Source: Anaeramoeba flamelloides (Eukaryota; Metamonada; Anaeramoebidae). Taken from it: a DNA stretch of 64,000 nt. Location of the stretch: positions 496,001-560,000 of the forward strand of contig JANTQA010000047.1 of the NCBI GenBank assembly GCA_027625915.1. The letters are read 5' to 3'. Within the stretch, counting starts at the first letter, position 1. Every line of letters starts with the position of its first letter. The notes below the pieces were generated by a model. It saw only the letters and a program-made list of their open reading frames with translations, made no database searches and had not been told where the DNA came from. Below, in pieces: positions 36,900 through 49,215 of this stretch. Position numbers and translations under genes: made by a program.

Positions 36900-37440
36900 A
36901 AAATTAGGTAAGTTGAATCGATTAATCCTTTTTTCAAGATAAAAATCTGTTTTACTTTTTTATAATGTATTGATTAAAAAAATATGTACGTAATAAGATC
37001 TTAATGGTGTTACAAAATAAAATCCTTGAATTTTTTTTCTTCTTATCTCCAATTCAACATCTAATTCACCACCAATAGTATACCTAATTTCGAATCAATT
37101 TTGATGGTTAAACCCTTGAAGTTTTCAGTAAATTATCAATTATGAATGCAATTTGTAGAAAATTTTTCATAATTTTCTGAGTTTTTCTGAAATTTTTTTG
37201 TTTTTTTGATGAAAATTTTCGCACAAATTTACTATATTTTTTGAGATAAAATAACGAATTAGATCCTTCATTTTTAGAATTTTATTTTAAAAAATCGAAC
37301 TTTGAGTAACAACTACTATTTTTTTTGAGGCTTTATTATCGGTTTCTTTAATCGGTTGTTCTATAAGCCTTCTAGAACTAAAAAAAACGCTTTTTATTTT
37401 GAAACAAGGATTAAACTTTTCGAGATACCTTTATTTTGAC
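36900..37440. repeat. Dispersed repeat D, copy 2
   Basis: The best-preserved copy. Successive blocks are AGTATACCTAATTTCGAATC, TTTTCATAATTTTCTGAG, AAATTTACTATATTTTTTGA then GATAAAATAACGAATTAGAT, GGCTTTATTATCGGTTTCTT, and the end block TTTTTATTTTGAAACAAGGA then TTAAACTTTTCGAGA. Copy 3 follows about 490 bases on in inverted orientation. Bases 37555-37615 carry a repeat E-like end (GGAAAAGGAAGTTAAAAT... ATTCAAATACCAGTAAT). Confidence 0.75.
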
Positions 37441-37929
37441 AACAGTAGTATTTGAATTCTAATTGGTGAAATTTTCTCTTCATATTCAATTTCCTTATTC
37501 AAACACAAACAGTTTTATTGCAAACTACTTTTTTTATAACACTATTTATAACAGAAAATATGGAAAAGGAAGTTAAAATATTTTACCTTTTATAATTCAA
37601 ATACCAGTAATCAAAAATCAAAAACAATAACCGAAAATTAAATTGGTTATATGAGTCATAATCGCTATGGGGTTGAGAATTAAAAGACTACTCTTAATTG
37701 TAAAATAAAAAGATCAAAATTTTCATTTAACTTTCCAAAAAAATCACATTATCCCAATTAAAATAATGTCTACAAAAATCAACAACTCTCACAAGGCTAA
37801 TAAATAATGTAAGCTTCTTTTAAGAATTAAAAATTTGTCAGGTTAGATGATTTATAAAATTCGTTTTTGGAAAGCTAAATGAAAATTTTTTTTCCATTTA
37901 TTTCTCAACAAACATTATTATTGGAGTTG
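37441..37929. other. Spacer between inverted repeat D copies
   Basis: Contains the E-like end at 37555-37615 and otherwise AT-rich sequence with no gene. Confidence 0.4.
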
Positions 37930-38340
37930 GGAATAATGTATCTCGAAAAGTTTAATCCTTGTTTCAAAATAAAAAGCCTGTATTTTTGTTAATGAAGGCC
38001 TATACATTAATCAATGAATAGAACTGTCAATAAACCATAAACAATAATGATATTGATTTCTCAAAGTTATATTATTTAATAAATAAATCCAAAAAATTTT
38101 GCATCAAAAGGCAAAATTTTTCTAAAAAAATACAGTTAATTTTTATTCATAAAATAATAAAAAATTGAAAAAATTAGGTAATGTTGTAAATGAATTACAT
38201 TCCAAATTTAGAATTTATCTAAAATCTCAACTTTTTTACCTTCAAATATTGACTTAGAACTTAGTTATACTCTTGGTAGTGATTTATTTGTTGATTTGGA
38301 TACAAGAAGAAAAAAAAAGCAAGGATTTTATTTTGAAAGT
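37930..38340. repeat. Dispersed repeat D, copy 3 (inverted)
   Basis: Begins with TATCTCGAAAAGTTTAATCC then TTGTTTCAAAATAAAAA, the reverse of the copy 2 end, and runs to ACAAGAAGAAAAAAAAAGCA then AGGAT. The latter matches the end of copy 5 near 59745-59765. It stops about 90 bases before the conserved upstream region of the receptor gene. Confidence 0.7.
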
Positions 38341-38429
38341 AGGACATGAGGTTTTTGGAACAGGTTTTATTGATAGCTGTATATTTTCACAAAATTTTTT
38401 GGAAAACTAGATTAGTTATCTTGAATGAT

Positions 38430-38663
38430 CCAAATTTCTCCAAAAAACATTTACTCAAAATTCAAAAAAATGAAATAAACAACAAACAAGAACCAAAAAC
38501 AAAGACTCAAATAAGTCAAAAATTTTCCAATTTTCAGAAAACAAAAAATTTTTTTATTTCTCATTCAAAACAAAATTCACTCATTTTTTCTTTATTTGCC
38601 AATCCCAAATCAATTCCAAATTCAAAATTTTCAAGACAAAAAACCAACAACCAACACCAAATA
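38430..38663 (+). promoter_or_regulatory. Conserved upstream region of receptor copy 1
   Basis: This segment aligns with 61370-61583 in front of receptor copy 2. Near-identical stretches are AACAACAAACAAGAACC, AAACAAAGACTCAAATAAG and ACAAAATTCACTCATTTTTT. The similarity stops at about 38430 (61370), so the duplicated unit included some 200 bases of promoter and 5' UTR. No named element can be assigned. Confidence 0.5.
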
Positions 38664-41600
38664 ATGAGAAACAGGAAAAGAATTGTTTTTATTTTGATTT
38701 TCGTTCTTGTTTTTGTTTTGAAAAACCAAAGCATTTATTCAACAACAATTTCCAACTCAAGAATAAACAATGACAACCCAAGAAAAAGAAAATTCCAAAG
38801 TGTGGGTGTTCAAAAAGAATTGAGACAAGGTTTCTACAAAAGCAAAAAAGAAAGTCTGACCAAAATCCAAAGCCAAAGAGAAAACGAAATCGAAGTGATG
38901 AACGGTTACAAAAAAGAAAAGAAAAATTTAAAACAACAAACAGAATGTTTGGTTCAAAAAGACTCACCAGAAGTAATTGGTACAGAATTTCGGGTAAACA
39001 ATTTCATTTCGGGTATCCAAAGGTATCCTTCAATTGCTTCAATAGGCAATAACAACACGAAATTTGTAATAACTTGGTCAACTAATGGTGACGATAACGA
39101 TGGATATACTTATGCTATCCTTGCAAAATTTTATAATTCGACTGATGGATCTGAGATTGGCGAACAATTTCTTGTTAACAACCACACAAACCATGCACAA
39201 TATATTTCAAATGTAAGATCAATTTTAAATGGAGAAAAGTTTGTTATTGCTTGGCAAAGTAACAACCAAGATGGATCCTTATATGGAATTTATCTCCAAA
39301 TTTTTGATTCCAAGAATGGAAGCAAAGTTGGTGGAGAAATCCGTGTGAACAATTATACAGAGAATACACAAAATAGTCCTAGAATATGTTCAACTGGCCA
39401 AAATGGAGAAAGATTTGTTGTAACTTGGCAAAGCAACAATCAGACATTTGAAGGATCTTTATATGACATTTATGCCCAAATTTTTGATTCCAATACTGGA
39501 AACAAGATTGGCAGTGAATTTCTTGTCAATAGCTATACAACTAATGATCAAACAAAACCTGACATTTGTTCAATTGGTGAAAATGGAACGAAAATTGTAA
39601 TAGTATGGGAGAGTTTGGATCAAGATGGATCAAAATGGGGAGTTTATGCCCAAATTTTCAATTCTACAGACGGAAGCAAGATTGGCAATGAATTCCTTGT
39701 TAATACCGAGACATACCATCACCAAAGATTACTAGCAATCTGTTCAATTGGACAAAAGAACGAAAAATTTGTTATTAGTTATTCTAGCTATGGTGTGGGT
39801 ACGCCAAGGTATGAACTCTTTGCTCAAGTTTATGATTCCAATGACGGATCCAAAATTGGTGATGAATTTCAAGTTAACACTGGCACAATGTACCATCAAA
39901 TCTATCCAGCAATCAGTCCAATTGGTGAAAATAAAGAAAAATTTGTTATTACTTGGCAAAGTAATCTTTATGATTCATCTGATTATGATATTTATGCTCA
40001 AATTTATGAATCAAATGATATCTCCAAAATTGGTGGAGAATTTCGAGTCAATACTTACACAAACAAATATCAAAATAGACCACAGATAAGTTCAATTGGC
40101 CAAAATCTCGAAAATTTTATAATTTCTTGGCAAAGCGATTTGCAAGATGGAGATGATGATGGAGTATATGCACAAATTTTAACAACAGATTTCATTTGCA
40201 ATTGCAATAAAGGATCGTATAGCAATGCAACCAATCCAGACTCATGCTTCCGATGCCCTCTCGGAACTTATCAAGCCGAACCGGGAAAGACTGGATGCTT
40301 GGAATGTCAAAGTGGGCAGTATCAAGACAAGGAAGGCCAAAGCAAGTGCCTAGATTGTGAGATTGGAACATATCAAGATTTGGAATCGCAAAGCACCTGC
40401 AAAGCGTGTGGTAATGGAACCTATCAAAATTCAAAAGCACAAACAAAATGCCTATCATGTGGAATGGGGACTTATGGCAATGATGATGGATTATCAGAGT
40501 GTAAACTTTGTCCAAAGGGAACATATCAAAATGACGAAGGGCAAACAGAATGTATCAAATGCCGAAATGGCACAATTAACCCTAACCAAGGCTCAACATC
40601 GATTGGCTCATGTATTGAATGTGAATTAGGCAGTTATCAAAATCAAGAAGGAGCATCTGAATGCCTCCAGTGCCCTGATGGAACCTATGGTAATGTTAAA
40701 GGAGCTGTTGTGTGCCAAGAATGTTCTACAGGAAGCTATTCATATCAAATTGGCTCGACAGTTTGCTCATTTTGCACAACAGGAACATACCAAGACGAAA
40801 TAGGGATGATCAATTGTAAAACTTGTCCATTCAATGAATACCAAGATCAAGTGGGATCGAATGAATGCAATATCTGCCCATCAAACAGCGAAACGTTATC
40901 CAAACAATCTGCTTCGATCAAAGAATGTTTTTGCATGATTGGGTATTATGGCAAACCAGGAGAAAATTGCAAAAAATGCCCTGATGAAGGGATTTGCAAT
41001 GAATTCAATCAATACTACCCATACCCAAATTCGGGTTATTGGAGTTCAAATGATGATCCTTATGAATTAATCAAATGTTCAATTGAAATTGCTTGTCCAG
41101 GTTATGAGGTAGAGAAATGTAATGACACAGCCGGATACACTGGATCCAAATGCAGTGAATGTCTAAATGGATTTTATAAACTGGAACATGAATGTGAAAA
41201 ATGCCCATCAAACTCAAACCAAAGATTATTTTTAATTCTTTTGGTTGTTTTTTTTTTCCTTTTACTTTTGTTGTTTTTTGCCAAAAAGGCAACTGCTTAT
41301 TTTGGATCATTTACAATCAGTTTTAGTTTTTTCCAAATCTTGTTGATCATTTATCAATTAAATATCAATTGGCCAACACTATTAAATGTCACTTTCAAAA
41401 TGTTTCTCCCTTTTAATTTCAATTTGGATTTCTTGGCAACCGAATGCTCTTTTAGCTTTGATTATTTTCAAAAATGGTACATTTTGCAATCAACACCACT
41501 AATTTTTCTATTCTTTTTTATTTTGGTTTATTGTTTAATCTTCATTCATTCAAAATTTATTCACAGATATAACATCAATGAATTTATTTTAAATAAGTTG

Positions 41601-42815
41601 TCAATACTAATGTACAAACCAAGCAAAAAAACTGACCACTTTATTTTGTATTATATCCATTTGATCAAACACTATTTATTTGTTCCCCTGTTCCAAAGTT
41701 ATTCAAAAAGGGAATTAATCAAATTAAAAAGTATATTCATCAATGTTTATTTAACTTTATTAACTTTAATTTATTTGATTTTATCACAAAAATGCCTAGA
41801 AATATTCAATTGCAAATATGATACTTATTCTGAAAAATATATTTTTCAACCAGATGTCAAATATTATTGTTATGATGAAAAATGGTATCAAATTCTTCCA
41901 TTTGCAATCACTTCGATTGTTTTATATATTGTTGGGATTCCCATTTTAATTATCTATTTGTTAATCAAAAATTCCAAAATTTTAACTGAAAAACAATTTG
42001 ATATGAAATTTGGATTGCTGTGTTCAAGATACAACAAAAATTATTTTTTTTGGGAAATTATCATAATGTTAAGAAAATTATTTTTCATCATTATCATTCT
42101 CTTTTTATCTGACTCAACAACTTTACAATTAATCATTTTAATATTGATATTAATTTCATTTTTAATTTTGCAATTCAAATGTAAACCATATTTAGAAAAA
42201 AGACACAATTTTTTAGAAACAATTTTATTGGCAATTCCTCAATTAATTTTATTTTCTGGATTAATATTCTATTCTAATGAATTCAATAATAATTCCAATT
42301 TATTGATATTAATCATTTTATTCTTCATAATTATTGGTTTATTATTTCTAACATTAATAACCTTTTCTGATATATATTATAAAATTCAAATGACAAAATT
42401 AAACAAATCTATTAAAAAAAAACAAAAAAAATCCAATAAGAAAACTACAGTAAATAAAAAAATCTTAAAATCGAATTTTCAACATAAATTAATTTTTGAT
42501 CTAATGAAAAGAAAAAATAAAAAAATAAAATTATTAATATTAATTTCATGGTATTCTGTTTTAACAAAATCAAAATCAAGAAAATTATTATTATTTATAA
42601 ACAATTTAAATCTCAAAATAACCAATAACAATAAATTAGAACAATTAAAAAAAAATAATCTTAGTATGTTTAAACATTTATTTCGAAATGATCTTGTTTA
42701 TAAATTTGCAAAATGGTACGATAAAAAATCCACTTTACAGAATAAACTACAAATAAAATTATTAATAGAAAATTTTTATCAATATCATAATGCTTCTTTA
42801 CAAAATAAAAATTAA
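38664..42815 (+). CDS. Multi-pass surface receptor: seven propeller-like repeats, GCC2/GCC3 stalk
   Basis: 1383 residues, no intron. The ATG at 38664 was chosen because it begins a signal peptide (MRNRKR then a hydrophobic run) and is shared with the second copy, which has an in-frame stop just upstream. Residues about 101-505 hold seven repeats of about 57 residues with the pattern VN-Y-T-Q--P-I-SIG-N, FVI-WQS, DGS-YGIYAQIFDS and KIG-EF. Seven units suggest a seven-bladed beta-propeller. Similar repeats are known from large bacterial surface proteins. Residues about 512-775 contain about 13 GCC2/GCC3 (ephrin-receptor-like) Cys repeats, C--GTYQ-----C--C. Further Cys-rich sequence follows to 852, then about nine membrane helices to about 1240, and a Lys/Asn-rich cytosolic tail. 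No kinase domain. It probably works as an adhesion or sensing receptor at the plasma membrane; the ligand is unknown. Confidence 0.88.
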   Translation: MRNRKRIVFILIFVLVFVLKNQSIYSTTISNSRINNDNPRKRKFQSVGVQKELRQGFYKSKKESLTKIQSQRENEIEVMNGYKKEKKNLKQQTECLVQKDSPEVIGTEFRVNNFISGIQRYPSIASIGNNNTKFVITWSTNGDDNDGYTYAILAKFYNSTDGSEIGEQFLVNNHTNHAQYISNVRSILNGEKFVIAWQSNNQDGSLYGIYLQIFDSKNGSKVGGEIRVNNYTENTQNSPRICSTGQNGERFVVTWQSNNQTFEGSLYDIYAQIFDSNTGNKIGSEFLVNSYTTNDQTKPDICSIGENGTKIVIVWESLDQDGSKWGVYAQIFNSTDGSKIGNEFLVNTETYHHQRLLAICSIGQKNEKFVISYSSYGVGTPRYELFAQVYDSNDGSKIGDEFQVNTGTMYHQIYPAISPIGENKEKFVITWQSNLYDSSDYDIYAQIYESNDISKIGGEFRVNTYTNKYQNRPQISSIGQNLENFIISWQSDLQDGDDDGVYAQILTTDFICNCNKGSYSNATNPDSCFRCPLGTYQAEPGKTGCLECQSGQYQDKEGQSKCLDCEIGTYQDLESQSTCKACGNGTYQNSKAQTKCLSCGMGTYGNDDGLSECKLCPKGTYQNDEGQTECIKCRNGTINPNQGSTSIGSCIECELGSYQNQEGASECLQCPDGTYGNVKGAVVCQECSTGSYSYQIGSTVCSFCTTGTYQDEIGMINCKTCPFNEYQDQVGSNECNICPSNSETLSKQSASIKECFCMIGYYGKPGENCKKCPDEGICNEFNQYYPYPNSGYWSSNDDPYELIKCSIEIACPGYEVEKCNDTAGYTGSKCSECLNGFYKLEHECEKCPSNSNQRLFLILLVVFFFLLLLLFFAKKATAYFGSFTISFSFFQILLIIYQLNINWPTLLNVTFKMFLPFNFNLDFLATECSFSFDYFQKWYILQSTPLIFLFFFILVYCLIFIHSKFIHRYNINEFILNKLSILMYKPSKKTDHFILYYIHLIKHYLFVPLFQSYSKRELIKLKSIFINVYLTLLTLIYLILSQKCLEIFNCKYDTYSEKYIFQPDVKYYCYDEKWYQILPFAITSIVLYIVGIPILIIYLLIKNSKILTEKQFDMKFGLLCSRYNKNYFFWEIIIMLRKLFFIIIILFLSDSTTLQLIILILILISFLILQFKCKPYLEKRHNFLETILLAIPQLILFSGLIFYSNEFNNNSNLLILIILFFIIIGLLFLTLITFSDIYYKIQMTKLNKSIKKKQKKSNKKTTVNKKILKSNFQHKLIFDLMKRKNKKIKLLILISWYSVLTKSKSRKLLLFINNLNLKITNNNKLEQLKKNNLSMFKHLFRNDLVYKFAKWYDKKSTLQNKLQIKLLIENFYQYHNASLQNKN

Positions 42816-44639
42816 AAATTAATTTAAAATCATAAATTAATGCCATTTTAATGATCTTTCTTTGGTTAAATATTATTTATTATTTATATCATAATCTTAT
42901 TCAATTATTTTTCATTTTATACAATTATTTATGATTTCTTTATAATAATTTTGTATATTTCTTTTTTATTTGATAATTTATGATTGTTATTTTTTTTTGA
43001 AAACAATAAAAAGTAAAATTCTTTTTATTATCATTTAATAAATAAATACTTTAAAAATAGTATTTTTCCCTTTAATTTTCTTGATAATATCTCTTTCCCA
43101 GCAATATATATATATTCTGATTCGAATCTAACAACTACAAAAAATTATATAACCCAAATTTTTAAAAAAACCAAAATCATTAATTAGAATTGTTGATCAA
43201 ACAACAAAGAAACATAAAAAAACAAAATAATCAATATCAATAAAAAAAAACAATATTTTCAATTAAAAATCCAAACTTTAATTAAAAACCACAAATTTCA
43301 AAATTGATTAATGGTTCAAAAAAAAATAATAATTGAATCATTTTTATTAACAAAGAAATAACAATTATACCTCAAGAAATCTTTTTTTTGTCTTAAAATT
43401 ATAAAAGGAAATTAAATTTGTAAATTATATATTTGAATATTATTCATATTAAGAACACATAAAAAACATATTTATGGCTAAAATACCAAAAAAAAAAAAA
43501 CCAGATCCAAAAAATTCAAAAAACAAAGATTATTAAAAGTAATAAAAAACAGATACAAACTAATGTTTTTGAAAAAAACATAAGAAAAAGATCTAGATTT
43601 CAAACTTTTGAAAATATTTTATTCAACAAAAATCAAAAAAAAAACACCAAAAATATTGATTTGATAATTTTACACTCAGAAACCTAAATAAAATGATTGG
43701 AATCATTTTTTTTTTTATAAAGTTGTATGAATAAAAAAAACTCATTTTTTTGAGATTTTTGAATTTTTTCTTTTTTTATATATTTTTTAAATGATTAAAA
43801 GAAATTATTTTTTGAGCAAAATTTTGTCATTTCTTTGAAAAATATATCAAATATTCAATGAAAAATTCATTTTTCATTTTGAATTAAGATATAATACTAA
43901 ACCTATAAATTTCTTATTATTCAAATCATTTTTTGTAAATTTTTAACTCTATTTTCATTTTTTTTTGTTCGGCTAAAATATCTTTTTTAATACTGATTAA
44001 TTTCGTGTTTTTCCCAGAATACTGATTGTTTGACTATTAAAAAATTTTCAAATAATCTATTTTTCATCAATCAAGTACCATGATAATTGATTATTGAGTA
44101 TTTCAATCCAATAATAAAAAAAATAATTTATCCAGAAATAAATCAAATTAATATAGTTTGAACTGTTCTATACTCTTTTACATTTCATACATAAATCCCC
44201 CCCCCTTTTTTTTTTTTTTTTTGATTTTATCTTCAAGTTAATAGCGAGATAAAAATTTAATAAAATTTATTTTAGATTTGAATAAAATAATTGAAGCAAC
44301 AATTAAGTATAGGTTTAGAGTTATTCACAAAATAATCTAGGCCAATGTAAATTTAAAATTGGTTGTACCAAGTATGGAATTTTTGGAAAAAATTACTCAT
44401 GTTTTACAAATATTTGATATTTAAGGGATTAATATTTCCATAGATTGGTTTCTAATTAAAGTAAACATCGATTCAAAATTTAAAACACACCTTAATTTAA
44501 TTTCTATTTTTTTACAAAAAACTATTTTAATCAATTTTCGAACAAATGGTTAATAAGAAATATTAACGAATTGGAATGTTAACAATTTTTTCTAAATTAC
44601 AATATTCACAAAACAAAAAATAAATTAATTACTAATATT
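42816..44639. other. AT-rich spacer downstream of the receptor gene
   Basis: The 3' flank has AATAAA-type words near 43005. Beyond it no gene, RNA or clear repeat was recognised. A short C run followed by T (about 44197-44222) is present. Confidence 0.4.
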
Positions 44640-44950
44640 AATAAAAAAAGATTGGATTAAAAATTTTGGAGAGATTGACCATAAAAATTCATTGGATAAT
44701 TTATAAAAATTCTATTAGAAATATTGATCAATCAAACAATTTGAGAACATCAACTAATTTTATTTGAGTTCTTCTATTTCGAACAACCCAACTTTAATTT
44801 ATTATAAATCATTACATATTTTTTTTTAAAAAGAGAATAAAACAAGTTAGTTAATTCAAAAAAATTGTTTCATAATATAAAAACTAATCGATGAAAAAAT
44901 GATTTTAATATTTTGCAAAAATCAAGATAAATTCCAATTTGAACTAAAAT
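44640..44950. mobile_element. MITE family G, partial copy 3
   Basis: The reverse complement of 25440-25720 aligns here through AAAATTTTGGAGAGA, TTCTATTAGAAATATTGATC, ACTAATTTTATTTGAGTTCT and GATGAAAAAATGATTTT. The outer ends are not clear, so it is probably truncated. Confidence 0.6.
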
Positions 44951-45009
44951 TTTACTATTGTTATTATTTGAACTGTTTTAATAATATGGGGAAAATTTTG
45001 AATTCTAAT

Positions 45010-45290
45010 TTAAATTAAAAATGGTCGTAAATGATGTTAGTGCTACAAGAGGGTTCACATAGCTCTAAAAAATCTATGAAAAATATTATAGAACAAAAAA
45101 TAAATATATTTTTTGCTAATAATCACAATTAAAACTTTTACATTTTGGAAATTTTTTTTTTTAATTCCTTTTTCAAATCAAAAAATAGAAATCCAACTAA
45201 TACTATTCAATTATTTATTAATTCATATTTCTAACTTCCAAAAGTAATTATTTCTATGATATTTTTTAATTAATTTCAATTATTAAATAA
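45010..45290. repeat. Dispersed repeat K, copy 1
   Basis: Inverted partner of about 54600-54880. Shared blocks are GCTCTAAAAAATCTAT, ATCACAATTAAAA, TTTTTTTTAATTCCTTTT, AAAAATAGAAA and AACTTCCAAAAGTAA. Non-coding. Confidence 0.65.
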
Positions 45291-45884
45291 ATGATTATCA
45301 ATATAAAAACCCAAAGAATGATTAGTTTTATTACCTTTTTATAAAAATAATATCAACATTATTATATTTACAATATTCTGAAATAATTTGTCAAGGAAAT
45401 CTAAAGTTGATTATTTCATTTTTCTCAAAATAATTTGAATTTTCTAGTAACTAATATACATTCCAAGACAAATTTAAGAAAGAAATTGTTCAACTTTTGA
45501 ATTCATTCGAGACTGATAATTTAAGCTTGAAATTTGAAGAAATATGTAGATTTTTTTCAAAAATTCTTGTGTGTTTTTACTTATACAAGTTTCATTTTTA
45601 ATGAATGAGATCAACAAATAGTATTAATTGACTCAATCAGCTTTTTAGAGAAATTTGAACAATATTCCACTTATGTGATTACACTCAATAACAACACACT
45701 TTAATCTTAGGTTTCTCCTTGATAAGTGTCAATTGCTTAAGATAAAAAAAACTCCACATTTGTTTTTTTTTTTTTTGTTTTTTATTATTTTTAATGAATT
45801 TCCAACTATCCATAGAAATATAAACAATATTTCAATAATTGTGACTTACTTGAAATAATAAATTTATTAAAAAAATATTTCCTT

Positions 45885-46189
45885 TAGTATTCAAGAATAA
45901 TTAATAATTAAATCAGATTTTTAATTCACATTTAAATCATTCTAAATATATAAATACCTGATATTTTAAAAATCAAAAAAAAAAAATAAAAATAAAAACT
46001 AATAAAAAATGAAGTCACATTTTTTGAAATAAGCATTACTGATTTATTATTGCTGAAATTTCATTGAAAAAAAGTTAATAACAAGATTTGCCAATATAAT
46101 GAAATTCATTTTAAAAGACATTAAATAGTCTTAATTTTCATTTTGTTTATTGGTCTTTTCCAAGATCTTTTTTTTTCACTTGATCTTTT

Positions 46190-46267
<78 letters not shown>

Positions 46268-46445
46268 ATTATTAAAAAAAAAACAAAGAAATCAAAAAAA
46301 AAAAAAAGAAAAAGAATCAGAAAAAGAAAAACATAAAGAAAAACAAAAAATTGCAAAATTTGAAAAACTTATGCTGATCCAAAAAATTGAAATATTTTTC
46401 TGATAAGAATACTCGGACAAACAATCAAAATAACTCCCAATACCA
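45885..46445. repeat. Dispersed repeat C, copy 2, with poly-A core
   Basis: Direct-oriented partner of 12580-13140: CACATTTAAATCATTC, TTCATTGAAAAAAAGTTAA, CATTTTAAAAGACATTA and GATCTTTTGCAAAAAAAA, then the A tract, then CTGATCCAAAAAATTGAAAT. Confidence 0.8.
46192..46256. repeat. Poly-A tract of 65 bases inside repeat C
   Basis: Sixty-five consecutive A residues immediately follow GATCTTTTGC, exactly where copy 1 has its own long A tract. The tract is therefore part of the element, not a random run. Confidence 0.95.
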
Positions 46446-48489
46446 AAATAAAGTGAGTCTAAATTTTCGAAAAATAGTTAATTTAACTTTATTTTGATTA
46501 TATCAATCCAATATCTAAAATTTTGCGTATATAAGTTTCATTGTATCTTTCTTGATTTTTTTCTAAATATAGGATTTTAACAGAATAATAGTAAAAAGAA
46601 TAAAAATAAAATATTTTGATGTAATGATATTATTTTCCTCTATTTAGTCAGTATATTTGTTTATTTTTTTTTTTTTCAAAATCTTTTATATCAAATAGAA
46701 TAATTATTTTTTTGTTCAGAATTCGTCTATTTTTTACAAAAAAAAATATTTAATAACAAATTTATTGATTCTGGATATTTTTTTTAAATATTTACTTACT
46801 CTTCACTTGAAACTAATTTTAAGATGAAATAAATAATGCACTTTTTTATAAAGACTTGTGAATTTGAAACTATTATATTTTATAATACGAATTTCAATTT
46901 GATTTGAATTGAAATATAATTAGTAGTTTTGCAAAATGTTTGTGGAAAAAATTGTTATACAGAAAAAAAGTATGAAATTATTTTGTCAAAAATTAAAAAT
47001 TTAATTGTCAATATTAGTAAAACATATCAAAAAAAAATACAACTGAAAAAATATTCTTAATTTCAAAGATATAATTCAAATAATAAAAAAAGAGATTCAT
47101 ATGATCATTTTGGCAAAAAATTACAATTAGATAAGAAAAAAAATGAAAGTATTCTTATATTCAAAAAATACAAATTTTGAAAATAAAAAAAACAATTAGT
47201 TTTTTTATATATAATATTATCTAATGTGTTATATTTATTCAATTTTAAAATAAATTATCCTATTTCAAGGATAAAATCAATTTAATTCCATTTAATATGA
47301 TTTGTGGTTATTTTGTACATCTCTCTATCTTTGTCAGGATCAGGATTTTAAAACTTTCTTTATGAAACAAATGACTTACTTGAATAGTGTTAATAATGAA
47401 AAAAATACAAAAAATATCTTCATCTCAAAAAGTACCAATGAGAGATATTTCAAAATTAGCACAATTATTTTCAAAATTGATAATTAACAACAATTCAAAT
47501 CGGAAATTATACCTGAGATGTTTGTAGCTTTTTTTGCTAAAAATTTCCTAGTTTTTATTTGTTGATTTTTTAGAGATCTTGATCCTAAATCGTATGTTGA
47601 TTGATATTCACTTGAGAAAAGGAATTGATGTAATAATGACTCCCCCCCCAAATTTAGTTTTAACTATTATGACTGGCTCTTATCAATAATAATTTATTTT
47701 TTTTTTGATACTATTTGATTAATTTAGATATGGGTTAAAAATTACAAAATTGTATTCTTTTTCTTTCTTAAGAATTTACGAACAAACATAAAAAGATAGC
47801 TCAAATAGAATGAGTTAGGTTGTCTAATAATTATTATTCAAGTTGAGAAGATCTATTCATATAATTAAAATCGAATATTATTTTGAGAACTAATATTTGA
47901 AATTTAAATACGACAAAATTTTAAGAGAGTACTCTTTTTTCAAAATAAAATTGAATTTTCTCAAGATCTTTATTTTTTTTTTATAATTAGTGTATCTAAA
48001 ATGAAATAGATGATTTAACCTCATCTAAGGAAGTTTTTCATTTGAGTCTTTTTTTTAAAATCCAAAATTCACACGTTTGCAAGATAAAATTAAAAATAGT
48101 AACCTATATTATCTTAATTAACAATTAAGTTAATTCTTGAAAATGACAAAATATATTTTTCGTTTTATGTTGGAAATTCTTGATTTATAAAGAAAATTTT
48201 TTATTTTGTTGTTATTTTTAATAATTAATCTTTCAATTCAAATTCCAGCCAAGAAAACTTATGATGGTATATGTGATTAAATATATTAATATCTGATAGG
48301 ATCTTAACAGCTGTTTCCCCAATTAAATTGAGATCTATTAAGCTAAATTTTTCTATTCTTTATTGTTTATAAAAAAGTTAATTTCTCATTTTCAAAAAAA
48401 AAAAATACAAAAAAAATTTTGAAATTTTTTTAACACATTGTTTTGTTTTATTAAAAAGAATCATTTTAATAATTGAAATTATATTTGAA
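46446..48489. other. AT-rich spacer, nothing recognised
   Basis: No supported coding frame; the 61-codon frame at 47302-47487 shows no similarity. Only homopolymer runs stand out, such as CCCCCCCC at 47642. Confidence 0.4.
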
Positions 48490-49215
48490 AAAACAAAATT
48501 GGTTTTGAATTTCGGAGGATTAAAATAAAAAATTCCCAAATAACTTTAAGAAAATTTGATTTTCAGAAAATTAAATTTGATCTTAGGGCAAAAACAAAAT
48601 TTATTTGAAAATTTTTAAATAACTTTGAAAATTTAATGATAATAAATTTAATTTTAAAAAATACAATTATTTTTAAATTATTTGAATCATAAATTTTTTT
48701 TTACATAAGGTACTAATCTCTATTAAATTTTTTACTTGAATTTAATAGAGATTGAAAAAATTATTTGCCTTTTTCTTCTTTTTGAAAAAACCCTGTTTAG
48801 TTTGAATATCCTATATATTTCTAGACGAGAAATCCTTCTTTAGAAATAAGTCAAAAAAAAAAATAATAGTGATTAGTCCCTTATACCAAAATTTGATCTT
48901 AAAAATGAAAAAAAAAATCTTTATATTAATATTCCTGGCCACAAATATTTTTTGTTGTATAATAAATATGGAAATGTCAAAAAAAGCCGTAAAAGCTTTT
49001 TTTAATGTGAAAAATTAAATGAATTTAATGATTATCTTTTTAAGAAAAAAAGGAAAAATAAATTAATCTAAATGAAAAAAAAATATTCTTTTTTGGGTTT
49101 TTTAGTCGATCAGAATTTTTTAACAATATCATATACAAAAGTTGTAAGGTGAGAATATCACCAATAATACATTCTAAATTTTACCTTGTTGTCGTTGAAT
49201 ACTGATCCGTTAATT
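48490..49215. repeat. Dispersed repeat I, partner of 850-1420
   Basis: Aligns in the same orientation with 850-1420 through GGTTTTGAATTTCGGAGGAT, CAAATAACTTT, TTGATCTTAGG and the later AGTCGATCAGA and ACTGATCCGTTAA blocks. Confidence 0.5.

Noticed and set aside
38346-38663. N-terminal extension of the receptor gene by 106 codons
   Set aside because: The extension is open only in copy 1; copy 2 has an in-frame stop upstream of the shared ATG, and a signal peptide starts at 38664.
46143-46403. Poly-Lys and poly-Phe frames
   Set aside because: Produced by the 65-base A run in repeat C copy 2.
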